Below are positions 8,386 through 16,317 of a DNA stretch of 64,000 nucleotides, one piece after another; position 1 is the stretch's first letter; the number at the start of each line of letters is the position of its first letter. The stretch is from Spongiactinospora rosea (GTDB taxonomy: Bacteria; Actinomycetota; Actinomycetes; Streptosporangiales; Streptosporangiaceae): assembly GCF_003315795.1 (NCBI RefSeq), contig NZ_QMEY01000017.1, positions 62,001 to 126,000 of the forward strand, written 5' to 3'. A model generated the notes under the pieces. The model did no database searches. It was not told the DNA's origin and saw only the letters and a list, made by a program, of their open reading frames with translations. A program made the position numbers and the translations under genes.

Positions 8386-9349
8386 GCGGGACTCCTTGCA
8401 GCGGTGTGTGATCGGCCCATGCGCCGACGTCCACGGGTGATTCGAGAAAGCCCTGGCCGCGCAGGAAGCGCTCCTGCCGGGCCAGCAGGTCCAGTCGTTC
8501 TGGCGAGAGGTCCAGGTGCAGCGAGGCGCCGGGGACGTAGGCGGCGGCCACGCCCGTCGCGCCCGCGCCCGTCTCGGCGCTCAGGATCCTGGCCACGTCC
8601 TCGGGGTGCCCGGCGGCCCAGTCGGCCGCGCGCAGCAGCACGCCGAGGAAGCGGGCGACCACCTCGGGCCGCTCGTCCAGCAGCCGCTGGTGCACGGTGA
8701 TCGGCCGCGGCGTGCCGTTGTTGACCCGGGCCCGCCGGTCCGGCAGGGCGTCGAGGTCGATGCCGACCTCCGCGCCGTGCCGCGGCGCGGCCTCGGCGGC
8801 GAGCGCGCCCTTGACGTAGACCGCGTCCACCTCCCCGGCGGCCAGGGCGGCCAGCTCGGCCTCCCACTGGCCGCCGCCCGGCCGCGCCTCGACGTCCACC
8901 AGGCGGGCGTCACCGAGGTCCAGCCCGGCCTGCGCCAGCGCGCCGTGGAAGCCGGAAAGGGCCATGGCCCGCCAGAAGTCGATCGCGATGCGATGCCGGG
9001 GGACGGCCAGCCGCAGCCCCTTGAGCTGCTCGGGACGTGTGATCCCGGCGCCCGCGCGGACCAGTACGGCCTGGCGTTCCTCGATCCAGGTGAGCCCGAT
9101 CAGCCGGGTGGCCTCGCCGCGCGAGCGCGCCCAGAGCGCCGGTACGTTGCCGCCCTCGCGGAACAGGCCGGTCAGGGCGTGGGTGTAGTGCGTCTCGCGG
9201 GGGACGCCGGGCTGGTCGTCCTGCAGGGACCGCACCTCGATCCCGTCGGTGGCGAACTCACCGGCCAGCCAGCCCTGGTCCGCCGCGATGCCCGTCGCGG
9301 TGGGCACCGGACAGCGGGTGAACCAGATGGTGTCGAGTGCTGTGGTCAT
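8378..9349 (-). CDS. DszB-like sulfinate desulfinase
   Basis: This 323-residue protein has the binding-protein fold without a signal peptide, so it is cytosolic. It keeps the residues known to be catalytic in DszB, the 2'-hydroxybiphenyl-2-sulfinate desulfinase. Cys13 lies in RCPVPTA (DszB Cys27 in NCPVPNA). His54 and Arg64 are ten residues apart as in DszB His60/Arg70, in H-x9-R-x-GG-x-x-P-x-L. The C-terminal stretch LLARQERFLRGQGFLESPV also resembles DszB. DszB hydrolyses the C-S bond of an aryl sulfinate and releases sulfite. It is the first gene of the operon that continues with an importer and flavin monooxygenases. The exact substrate is unknown; the alternative is a non-catalytic binding protein. 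Confidence 0.8.
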   Translation of the reverse strand: MTTALDTIWFTRCPVPTATGIAADQGWLAGEFATDGIEVRSLQDDQPGVPRETHYTHALTGLFREGGNVPALWARSRGEATRLIGLTWIEERQAVLVRAGAGITRPEQLKGLRLAVPRHRIAIDFWRAMALSGFHGALAQAGLDLGDARLVDVEARPGGGQWEAELAALAAGEVDAVYVKGALAAEAAPRHGAEVGIDLDALPDRRARVNNGTPRPITVHQRLLDERPEVVARFLGVLLRAADWAAGHPEDVARILSAETGAGATGVAAAYVPGASLHLDLSPERLDLLARQERFLRGQGFLESPVDVGAWADHTPLQGVPHA

Positions 9350-9372
9350 GTAGGAGAGTTTGCTGCTAACTT

Positions 9373-9395
9373 GGTAGGAAATACAAAGTATTTCC
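9373..9395. promoter_or_regulatory. Operator candidate between desulfinase operon and IclR gene
   Basis: The 126-bp gap between the divergent genes holds GGTAGG (9373-9378) running directly into a perfect inverted repeat: GGAAATAC (9377-9384), AAA spacer, GTATTTCC (9388-9395). The AT-rich patch ends about 25 bp from the desulfinase start and 80 bp from the IclR start, a good place for a site controlling both genes. The IclR protein is the nearest candidate to bind the palindrome; the GGTAGG part recurs elsewhere in the island. Confidence 0.5.
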
Positions 9396-9475
9396 CGCGA
9401 TGCGGGAAGGAATCTCGGCCGGACCGGCTCCCACCTGGTCTCGGATCTCCCTACTCAGAAGCCGGAGTTTCCCGC

Positions 9476-10252
9476 ATGGCAGCACAAGACGGTGTCAAGT
9501 CGGTGCTCAGGGTGATCGCCATCCTGGACTGCTTCGGCGGCGGGGACGCCACGCTCAGCCTGTCGGAGCTGTCGCGCAGGCTGGAGCTGCCGACCTCCAC
9601 CGCCCACCGCCTGGCCAGGACGCTGAGCGGCGCGGGCTTCCTGGAGCAGGAGGCGGCGACCGGCCGCTACCGGCTCGGGCCGTCGATCACCGAGCTGGGC
9701 CAGCTCTCCTTCCACCGGCGCGGCCTGCACCGGATCGCGCCCGAGCTGGCCGAGCTGGCGCGGGTCACCTCCGCCACCGTGGACCTGGCCGTCCGCAACG
9801 GCAGGCACGCGGTCATCCTCAGCGGCGGCTCGCTCAACCCCGACAGCGGCGCGGGCCTGCGCCGCCCGCTGCACTCCACGGCGCTGGGCAAGGTGCTGCT
9901 GGCCTGGGACCCGGCGGGGCGGGCGGATCTTTCCGAACTCGGGCCGCTGCGGGCGATGACCGGCCGCACGATCGTGGACCACGGCGAGCTGCGCGCCGAG
10001 CTGGACCGGGTCCGGGAGGCGGGGCACGCGCTCAACGACGGGGAGTCGGGCGACGGCGTCCGCACGGTCGCGGTGCCGGTGCTCGACCGGCTCGACCACG
10101 TCCGGTACGCGCTGGCCGTGCGCTCCACGCCGCTGGTCATCAGCGACGCGCGGATCGGGTGGTTCATCGCGCACGCGCGGGCCTGCGCGCGGGCCCTGGA
10201 AGTGCTGCTGCTGCCCCCCACCGAACGCAGGCTGCGCGCCGCCCAGGAGTGA
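9476..10252 (+). CDS. IclR-family transcriptional regulator
   Basis: The 258-residue protein has an N-terminal winged helix-turn-helix (KSVLRVIAILDCF, LSLSELSRRLELPTSTAHRL, GRYRLGPSI; residues about 5-70) and a C-terminal IclR effector domain including RRPLHSTALGKVLLAW and GVRTVAVPV. I chose ATG 9476, with GGAG about 9 nt upstream. It is divergent from the desulfinase operon, and the gap holds a perfect palindrome, so it probably controls that operon and itself in response to a small organic ligand. It ends 7 bp before the convergent peptide-type ABC operon. Confidence 0.93.
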   Translation: MAAQDGVKSVLRVIAILDCFGGGDATLSLSELSRRLELPTSTAHRLARTLSGAGFLEQEAATGRYRLGPSITELGQLSFHRRGLHRIAPELAELARVTSATVDLAVRNGRHAVILSGGSLNPDSGAGLRRPLHSTALGKVLLAWDPAGRADLSELGPLRAMTGRTIVDHGELRAELDRVREAGHALNDGESGDGVRTVAVPVLDRLDHVRYALAVRSTPLVISDARIGWFIAHARACARALEVLLLPPTERRLRAAQE

Positions 10253-10259
10253 GTGCGGC

Positions 10260-11063
10260 TCACGGCGGGCCGAGCCGGGCGGCGCGGCTCAGCCGGGGCA
10301 CGCTGTCGAGCAGTTTCCTGGTGTACGGGTGGGCGGGCGAGCCCAGTACGTCGGCCGTGCGGCCCTGTTCCACCACCCGCCCGCGCTCGATGACCGCGGT
10401 GTCGGCGCACAGCGCCGCGACCACCGCCAGGTCGTGCGAGACCACCACGACCGTCACCCCGTGGGTCTCGGCCAGCTCGCCGAGCAGTCCGACCACGCGG
10501 ACCCGGGTGGTGACGTCCAGGGCGCTGACGGGCTCGTCGGCCAGCAGCACCCGGGGGCCGCCCACGATGGCCCTGGCGATCGCGACGCGCTGCCGCTGCC
10601 CGCCGGAGAACTCGTGCGGGTAGCGGCCGGCCGCGTCGGCGGGCAGCCCCACCGAGCGCAGCGCCTCGGCCACCCGCGCGGCGGCCTCCTCCCGCCGGGC
10701 CGCGCGGGACCCGGGGGCGAGCAGGCGAAGCGAGCGCAGCGGTTCGGAGACGATGCGGCCGACCCGGCGGCGCGGGTCGAGCGAGGAGTACGGGTCCTGG
10801 AACACCGGCTGGACCGCCCGGCGGAACGCCGGATCGCGCGGGTTCGGCTCCGCGCCGTCGAACAGCACCCGGCCCGAGGTCGGCCGGGCCAGTCCGAGCA
10901 GCAGCCGCAGCAGCGTCGTCTTGCCCGCGCCGGACTCGCCGACCAGCGCCAGGCCGCGCCCCGGCGTCACCGACAGCGAGACGTCCGAAAGCACGGGCCG
11001 CCCGCCCCGGTAGGCGTACCCGACCTCGTGCGCCGCCAGCACGGCGGCCGGGGCGGCGGTCAC
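10260..11063 (-). CDS. Oligopeptide/nickel-type ABC transporter ATP-binding protein (DppF-like)
   Basis: The 267-residue ATPase has Walker A GESGAGKTT, signature FSGGQRQRVAIARAI, Walker B VLLADEPVSALD and the C-terminal AHPYTRKLLDSVP tail typical of DppF/OppF subunits. GTG 11063 overlaps the stop of the DppD-like gene (GTGA) and is preferred over an upstream in-frame start. It is the last gene of a five-gene family-5 importer operon. Together with the DppD-like subunit it forms the heterodimeric motor. Confidence 0.92.
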   Translation of the reverse strand: MTAAPAAVLAAHEVGYAYRGGRPVLSDVSLSVTPGRGLALVGESGAGKTTLLRLLLGLARPTSGRVLFDGAEPNPRDPAFRRAVQPVFQDPYSSLDPRRRVGRIVSEPLRSLRLLAPGSRAARREEAAARVAEALRSVGLPADAAGRYPHEFSGGQRQRVAIARAIVGGPRVLLADEPVSALDVTTRVRVVGLLGELAETHGVTVVVVSHDLAVVAALCADTAVIERGRVVEQGRTADVLGSPAHPYTRKLLDSVPRLSRAARLGPP

Positions 11064-11851
11064 GGGGCCAGCCGATCGAGTTCGCCCTCCAGGGCCCACG
11101 CGCTGTCCACCAGCGAGCGCGTGTAGGCGTGCCGCGGCTCGCGCACGATGTCCCGCGTCCTTCCCGACTCCACCATCGAGCCGTCCTTGAGCACCACCAC
11201 CCGGTCGGCCACCTCGGCGATGACCGCGAGATCGTGGCTGATGAACAGCAGCGCCATGCCCCGGCCCGCGACCAGGCCGTCCAGCAGGGCCAGGATCTCG
11301 GCCTGCACCGTGACGTCCAGCGCCGTGGTCGGCTCGTCGGCGATCAGCAGGTCCGGCTCGCAGGCCAGGGCCATGGCGATGGCCGCCCGCTGGCGCTGCC
11401 CGCCGGAAAGCTCGTGCGGGTAGGCCGCGGTGGCCCGTTCCGGCAGCCGTACCTCCGCCAGGGCCGAACGCACGGCGTCCCGCAGCCGCGCGCCGCGCAG
11501 CCCGTGGCGGCGGCGGATCGGTCCGGCGAGCTGCCGCCCGACGCGCATCAGCGGGTCCATCGCGGTCAGCGGCTCCTGGAAGACCGCCGCCGCGGCCCGG
11601 CCGCGCACCCGGTTCAGCCTGCGGTCCGGTGTCCCGATCACCTGGGTGCCGCCCAGCAGCACGCTGCCGCGCGCGGTCATCCCGGCGGGCAGCAGCCCCA
11701 TGACGGCCAGCGCGGTGAGCGACTTGCCCGAGCCGGACTCGCCGATCAGGCCGAGCCGTTCGCCGGGGGCGAGCGTGAAGGACAGATCCCGGACCGGCTC
11801 CCGGCCGCTCGCGTGGTGGATCGAGAGGCCGGTCACGTCCAGTGCGCTCAT
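11060..11851 (-). CDS. Oligopeptide/nickel-type ABC transporter ATP-binding protein (DppD-like)
   Basis: The 263-residue ATPase has Walker A GESGSGKS, Q-loop VFQEPLTAMDP, signature LSGGQRQRAAIAMAL, Walker B LLIADEPTTALD and the tail HAYTRSLVDSA found in the DppD/OppD group. ATG 11851 overlaps the permease stop by 4 bp (ATGA). It works with the DppF-like ATPase encoded immediately downstream. The substrate is set by the binding protein at 13622-15127, not by this subunit. Confidence 0.92.
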   Translation of the reverse strand: MSALDVTGLSIHHASGREPVRDLSFTLAPGERLGLIGESGSGKSLTALAVMGLLPAGMTARGSVLLGGTQVIGTPDRRLNRVRGRAAAAVFQEPLTAMDPLMRVGRQLAGPIRRRHGLRGARLRDAVRSALAEVRLPERATAAYPHELSGGQRQRAAIAMALACEPDLLIADEPTTALDVTVQAEILALLDGLVAGRGMALLFISHDLAVIAEVADRVVVLKDGSMVESGRTRDIVREPRHAYTRSLVDSAWALEGELDRLAP

Positions 11852-12660
11852 CGGGTGCTCCTGCGGATGGGGTCGGCGAGGTCGCGCAGGCCGTCGGCGA
11901 CCAGGTTCGTGCCCACGACCAGGACGACGAGCAGTACGCCCGGCGCGATGGCGCCGATCGGCGCGGTCAGCACGGTCGCCTGGGCCTCCTGCAGCAGCCG
12001 CCCCCAGGAGGCGTTCGGCGGGGGAGGGCCGAGACCGAGGTAGGACAGCGCGGCCTCCGCCAGCACCGCGAGCCCGAGCTGGAGTGCCAGGTTGACGACC
12101 AGCATCGGCCAGATGTTCGGCAGCACGTGCTCGGCCACGATCCGCGGCCAGGAGGTGCCGGAGGTCCGCGCCGCCGTGATGTAGTCCTGCGCCAGCACCC
12201 GTTTGACCAGCACCCGTGTCAGCCGGGCGACGATCGCGGACATCCCCAGCCCGACGGCCAGCACCACCGAGCCCAGCGACGCCTCCCGCGCCGCCGCGAC
12301 CAGCATCGCCAGCAGCAGCGTCGGGAAGGCGATCGCGATGTCCAGCGCCGCCGACAGCGCGTCGTCCAGCCAGCGGGTCGCGAAGCCCGCGAGCAGCCCG
12401 GCCGTCACCCCGAGCAGCCCGCCGACGAGCACCGAGCCGATCCCGGCGATCAGCGCGGTCCGCGCGCCCGACATGAGCTGGGTGAGCAGGTCGCGGCCCA
12501 GCTTGTCGGTGCCGAGCAGGTGCCCGTCGCCCGGCGGCGCGAGCCGCCCGCCCGTGGTGTCGGCCGGGTCGTAGGGCAGCCACAGCAGCGACACGAGCGC
12601 CACCCCGAGCACGATGCCCACCAGCGCGCATCCCGCCGCGAACGTGAGCCGTCCCCTCAT
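11848..12660 (-). CDS. Oligopeptide/nickel-type ABC transporter permease (DppC-like)
   Basis: The 270-residue membrane protein has an N-terminal helix, the DppC hallmark HLLGTDKLGRDLLTQLMSGA at about residues 47-66, several more helices, and the EAA loop around TSGTSWPRIVAEHVLPNI. It pairs with the DppB-like permease encoded just upstream. Starts and stops overlap by 4 bp on both sides (ATGA), so the operon is tightly coupled. Compared with Escherichia coli DppC it is slightly short, with a minimal cytoplasmic N-terminus. Confidence 0.93.
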   Translation of the reverse strand: MRGRLTFAAGCALVGIVLGVALVSLLWLPYDPADTTGGRLAPPGDGHLLGTDKLGRDLLTQLMSGARTALIAGIGSVLVGGLLGVTAGLLAGFATRWLDDALSAALDIAIAFPTLLLAMLVAAAREASLGSVVLAVGLGMSAIVARLTRVLVKRVLAQDYITAARTSGTSWPRIVAEHVLPNIWPMLVVNLALQLGLAVLAEAALSYLGLGPPPPNASWGRLLQEAQATVLTAPIGAIAPGVLLVVLVVGTNLVADGLRDLADPIRRSTR

Positions 12661-13622
12661 CGGCGTCCCCCGCCCACGTGCGCCCGCAGCCGCGGATCGA
12701 CCAGCCGCTGCGCCAGGTCCGCGGCGAATCCGATCACCAGCACCCCGAACGTGCTGACCACCAGCACGCCCTGGATGACCGGATAGTCGTGCTCGGCGAT
12801 CCCCTCGACCAGCATCGTCCCGAGCCCCGGCAGGGTGAACACGCTCTCCACCACCACCGCGCCGAGGAACGTCGTGGCCAGCTCGATGCCGAGGATCGAG
12901 ATGATCGGCACGGAGGCGTTGCGCAGCCCGTGCCGCCACATGGCCCCGGCGAAGGTGGCCCCGAGCGCCCGCGCGGTGCGCAGGTAGTCCGCGCCCAGTA
13001 CGTCGAGCGTGGCCGAACGGACGTACCGGATCAGGGAGGCCGACATGACCAGCGCGATCGTGACGACCGGCAGGGCCAGCGCGGTCAGCGCCCGGCCCGG
13101 CTCGGCCCAGTCATCGCGCGGGAACCCGCCCGTGGGCAGCAGCCGCAGCCGCAGCGCGAACACCGTCACCAGCAACATCCCGATCCAGAACACCGGCACC
13201 GCGATGCCGAGCTGGGAGAGCGCGTTCAGCGCCGCCCCGTACCAGCGACCTGCGCGCCACGCCGCCACGAACCCGACCGGCACCGCCACCGCCACCGCGA
13301 GCCCGAACGACAGCAGCGTCAGCGGCACGGTGACCACCAGCCGGGCCGAGATCTCCGGCCCGACCGGCAGCCTGCTGACGAACGACGTGCCGAAGTCCAG
13401 CCGGGCCAGCCCGGTCAGCCAGGTCCAGAACTGCTCGGCGAGCGGCCGGTCCGAGCCGATCTGGCGGCGGGCCGCGGCGATCTGCTCCGGCGTCGCCCCG
13501 ACCGACAGCAGCGCGTTGGCCGGGTCGCCGGGCAGCATCCGCAGCAGCAGGAACAACAGGCCCGCCGCCGCCAGCAGCGAGCCCAGCAGGAAGGCGGTGC
13601 GGCGCAGCAGGTAGCGCGCCAT
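12657..13622 (-). CDS. Oligopeptide/nickel-type ABC transporter permease (DppB-like)
   Basis: The 321-residue permease starts MARYLLRRTAFLLGSLLAAA, with the FLLLRMLPGDPANALL segment typical of DppB/NikB subunits, a periplasmic loop (residues about 40-95) and five further helices. RTARALGATFAGAMWRHGLRN is its EAA loop. Its ATG shares one base with the stop of the binding-protein gene (TGATG) and its stop overlaps the next gene. It forms the channel with the DppC-like subunit. Confidence 0.93.
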   Translation of the reverse strand: MARYLLRRTAFLLGSLLAAAGLLFLLLRMLPGDPANALLSVGATPEQIAAARRQIGSDRPLAEQFWTWLTGLARLDFGTSFVSRLPVGPEISARLVVTVPLTLLSFGLAVAVAVPVGFVAAWRAGRWYGAALNALSQLGIAVPVFWIGMLLVTVFALRLRLLPTGGFPRDDWAEPGRALTALALPVVTIALVMSASLIRYVRSATLDVLGADYLRTARALGATFAGAMWRHGLRNASVPIISILGIELATTFLGAVVVESVFTLPGLGTMLVEGIAEHDYPVIQGVLVVSTFGVLVIGFAADLAQRLVDPRLRAHVGGGRR

Positions 13623-15127
13623 CAGCCCTTCTTGATCCCGTACGCGTAGAACTGCGAGTTGAGCCCGTTGACCGGGTAGCCGGACAGCGCCGAGGAGGCC
13701 ACCACGATCTGCGGGTAGAGGTAGAGCCAGTCGCTGGCCGCGTTCTCGGCGATCCGCCGGTTGGCCTTCTTCAGCAGCGCGGTCTGCTCCTCGGTGGTCT
13801 CGGCCCGCTCGGCCTCCGCCACCCAGGTGGTGACCTGCTCGTCGTCGTAGCCCCAGTAGAAGCCGGGGTCGCCGTACCAGACCACGTCCCGGTCGTTGAC
13901 GTGCTCCTGCATGGTGGCGGCGAAGTCGCGGTTCTTGTAGACCTTGGTGTACCACTCGTCGGCGGTGATCACGTTGATGTCCACCGTGATGCCGACCTTG
14001 GCCAGCTCGCCCTTGATGAACGTCGCGGCGGTGGGGTGCGGGTCGTAGTTGGGGGTGTCCAGCGTGAAGCGGAACCCCTGGGGGTGGCCCGCCGCGGCGA
14101 GGTCTCGCTTGGCCTGCTCGACATCGTGGCGGTCGAGCGAGGTCAGGTCCTCGTACCATGGGTCGGTGGGCGGCACCATCGAGCCGATCAGGCTGCCGTG
14201 GCCCGCCCACACCGACTCCAGCAGCTTGGCGTCGTCGATGGCCGCGGCGACCGCCCGGCGCACCTGCGGCTTGTCGAACGGCGCCCTGCGGTCGTTGAAG
14301 GCGAGCAGCAGCTTGGTGGTGGAGTGGCCCTCACTGATCTTGTAATCCTGGTTCCCGGTGAACCGGCTCAGCGCGTCGGGGCTCTGCTGGCTGGTCACGA
14401 TGTCCACCGCGCCGGTCAGCAGCGCGTTGTTGAGCGCGGTGGCCTCGGTGAAGTAGTGGAACACGACTCCGCCGTTGGCGGGCCGGGGGCCCCAGTAGCC
14501 GGGGAAGGGCGCAAGGCTGAGCGTGGAACCGCGCTTCCAGGCGTCCAGCTTGTACGGGCCGGTGCCGTCGGCGGCGGTGGTCAGGTCCTTGGCGGCGGTG
14601 TTGACGATCCACACGTGGCTCAGGTTGTACACCAGCGAGATGGACCGGCTGGACAGCTTGACGACGGCGGTGGCGTCGTCGGGGGCGGTCACCGACCTGA
14701 TCACCTTGAGGTTGCTCCTGCGCGCCGACTGGGAGTCCTCGGCGAGCACCCGCTCGATGCTGTTCTTCACGTCGGCGGCGGTGAGCGCCTTGCCGGAGTG
14801 GAACCGCACGCCCTTGCGCAGCTTGAACGTGTAGGTGAGGCCGTCGTCGGCGACCTTGTGGCTCTCCGCCAGCAGGTTCTCGACCTTGCCCGCGTCGGTC
14901 AGCCGGAACAGGCCCTCGTAGACGTTGCCGTTGAGGGCCTCGGTCACGCCCTGCCCGCCGCCCGCGGTGTTGTCGAGGTTCTGCGGTTCGTACAGGGAGC
15001 CGATCTCGATCGTGGCGGAGCCGGGCGCCGCGGAGGACCCGCCCTGCCGCGCGTTCCCTGGGCCGGACCCGCACGCGGCGACGAGCAGGGTGAGGGCGGC
15101 CAGGACGCCGGCGAGCTTACTCGACAC
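13622..15127 (-). CDS. Family-5 solute-binding lipoprotein of ABC importer
   Basis: The 501-residue protein begins at GTG 15127 with a lipoprotein signal and lipobox LVAACG. The mature part is a family-5 (peptide/nickel) binding protein: IGSLYEPQNLDNT, VYEGLFRLTDAGKVENLLAES, YTFKLRKGVRFHSGKALTAA and DGTGPYKLDAWKRGSTL. It is the first gene of the importer operon. In this family ligands include peptides, glutathione, opines and nickel. Here the location between sulfur monooxygenase genes suggests a sulfur-containing ligand, but this is inference only. A GGTAGG element lies 20-25 bp upstream of the start. Confidence 0.93.
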   Translation of the reverse strand: MSSKLAGVLAALTLLVAACGSGPGNARQGGSSAAPGSATIEIGSLYEPQNLDNTAGGGQGVTEALNGNVYEGLFRLTDAGKVENLLAESHKVADDGLTYTFKLRKGVRFHSGKALTAADVKNSIERVLAEDSQSARRSNLKVIRSVTAPDDATAVVKLSSRSISLVYNLSHVWIVNTAAKDLTTAADGTGPYKLDAWKRGSTLSLAPFPGYWGPRPANGGVVFHYFTEATALNNALLTGAVDIVTSQQSPDALSRFTGNQDYKISEGHSTTKLLLAFNDRRAPFDKPQVRRAVAAAIDDAKLLESVWAGHGSLIGSMVPPTDPWYEDLTSLDRHDVEQAKRDLAAAGHPQGFRFTLDTPNYDPHPTAATFIKGELAKVGITVDINVITADEWYTKVYKNRDFAATMQEHVNDRDVVWYGDPGFYWGYDDEQVTTWVAEAERAETTEEQTALLKKANRRIAENAASDWLYLYPQIVVASSALSGYPVNGLNSQFYAYGIKKG

Positions 15128-15146
15128 CGTTACTCCGTAAGAACTA

Positions 15147-15152
15147 GGTAGG
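15147..15152. promoter_or_regulatory. GGTAGG element upstream of family-5 importer operon
   Basis: GGTAGG sits 20 bp before the GTG start of the importer operon, within the 26-bp gap to the SsuD-like gene end and its immediate surroundings. A weak mirror half, CCGTAA, lies at 15135-15140. The same core occurs upstream of three other genes of the island. It may be a binding site for a shared regulator; identity unknown. Confidence 0.4.
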
Positions 15153-15153
15153 T

Positions 15154-16263
15154 TTAGTGGACTATATCCGGTTTGTCATGGAAGGCCCGGTGCGGGGTCT
15201 CGTCCTCGCCGCGCAGGAGCGGCAGCAACTGCTCACCCTGCCGTTGGATCTCCGGGAGATACGGGGTGTCGGAGAGCACGAAGTGGGTGATGCCCAGGGC
15301 CTGGTACCTGCGCAGCGACCGCGCCACCTCCGCCGCCGACCCGACCAGCCAGGTCGTGCCCGCGCCGCCGCCGCCGACCCTGCCGGGCGCGGTGTAGAGG
15401 TTGTCGTCCAGGACCTCTCCCCGGGTGGTCAGGTCGAGCAGCCGCCGCTGGCCGACGGCGATGTGCCGGTTCGGGTCGCGGGCGATCCGGCCCCCGGCCA
15501 TCTCGGCGACCTTGGCCTCGGCGTCGGCCCACGCCTGCTCGCCGGTGTCGCGCACCAGCGTGGTGACCCGCAGCCCGAATTCCAGCGGCGGGTGCTCGCG
15601 CCCCAGCTTCTCGGCCAGCCGCTTCAGCCGCTCGATCCGCTCGGCCACGTCGTCGAGCGGTTCCCCCCAGAAGAGCTGCACGTCGGCCTCGGTGGCGGCC
15701 ACCCGCTCTGCGGCCTCGGAGGCCCCGCCGAAGTACAGCCGGGGATGCGCCCGCCCGTCCCGGACCACCGGCCGCTGCGCCAGGGTCGAGCCGGTGACGC
15801 CGAAGTGCTCGCCGAGGTAGGTGACGTTCTCCTCGGTCCACAGTTTGCGCGTGAGCTGGATGAACTCCTTGGTCCGCGCGTACCGCTGGGCCTGGTCGCC
15901 CTCGCTGTCGCCGTACGCGCTCAGGTCGTCCTTGCCCGAGACGATGTTGACCAGCACCCGCCCCCCGGTGAGCCGGTCCAGCGTCGCCGCCGCGGCGGCG
16001 AAGTTCGCCGGCCGCCAGTAGCCGGGCCGGATCGCGATCAGCGGCCGGAACGTCGTCGTCCGCGCGGCCAGCGCCGCCGCCACCGTGAACGTGTCCGGCC
16101 TTCCCCACCCGGTCCCGATCAGCGCCCCGCCCCACCCGTGCTCCTCCAGGGCCCTGGCCTGCCGGGTCAGCGTCTCCAGGCTGTTGTGGTCGGCGGCGAC
16201 CTCGTCACCGCGGTGCCCGGGCTGCACCTGATTGGGGATGTACCAGAGGAATTCCAGGCTCAT
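15154..16263 (-). CDS. SsuD-like FMN-dependent alkanesulfonate monooxygenase
   Basis: The 369-residue protein has the SsuD layout throughout: LEFLWYIPNQ at the start, FRPLIAIRPGYWRPANFAAA, AATLDRLTGGRVLVNIVSG, RYARTKEFIQLTRKLW, PRLYFGGASEAAERVA, FWGEPLDDVAERI, and C-terminal GITHFVLSDTPYLPEIQRQG. SsuD uses FMNH2 and O2 to release sulfite from alkanesulfonates. It is separated from the importer operon by 26 bp on the same strand. An inverted repeat with AGTAGG lies 38-54 bp upstream. It is the clearest SsuD relative in the window; exact substrate range is not determinable. Confidence 0.92.
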   Translation of the reverse strand: MSLEFLWYIPNQVQPGHRGDEVAADHNSLETLTRQARALEEHGWGGALIGTGWGRPDTFTVAAALAARTTTFRPLIAIRPGYWRPANFAAAAATLDRLTGGRVLVNIVSGKDDLSAYGDSEGDQAQRYARTKEFIQLTRKLWTEENVTYLGEHFGVTGSTLAQRPVVRDGRAHPRLYFGGASEAAERVAATEADVQLFWGEPLDDVAERIERLKRLAEKLGREHPPLEFGLRVTTLVRDTGEQAWADAEAKVAEMAGGRIARDPNRHIAVGQRRLLDLTTRGEVLDDNLYTAPGRVGGGGAGTTWLVGSAAEVARSLRRYQALGITHFVLSDTPYLPEIQRQGEQLLPLLRGEDETPHRAFHDKPDIVH

Positions 16264-16300
16264 CAGCAGATCTCCCTGTTCTGTGCACCTTTCGCCAAAT

Positions 16301-16317
16301 CCTACTATTCAAGTAGG
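16301..16317. promoter_or_regulatory. Inverted repeat upstream of SsuD-like gene
   Basis: CCTACT (16301-16306), 5-bp spacer, AGTAGG (16312-16317) form a perfect dyad 38-54 bp upstream of the SsuD-like start. It overlaps the last codons of the MFS gene, so the promoter would lie inside the 3' end of its neighbour. The half-site matches the GGTAGG elements elsewhere in the island. Confidence 0.45.
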
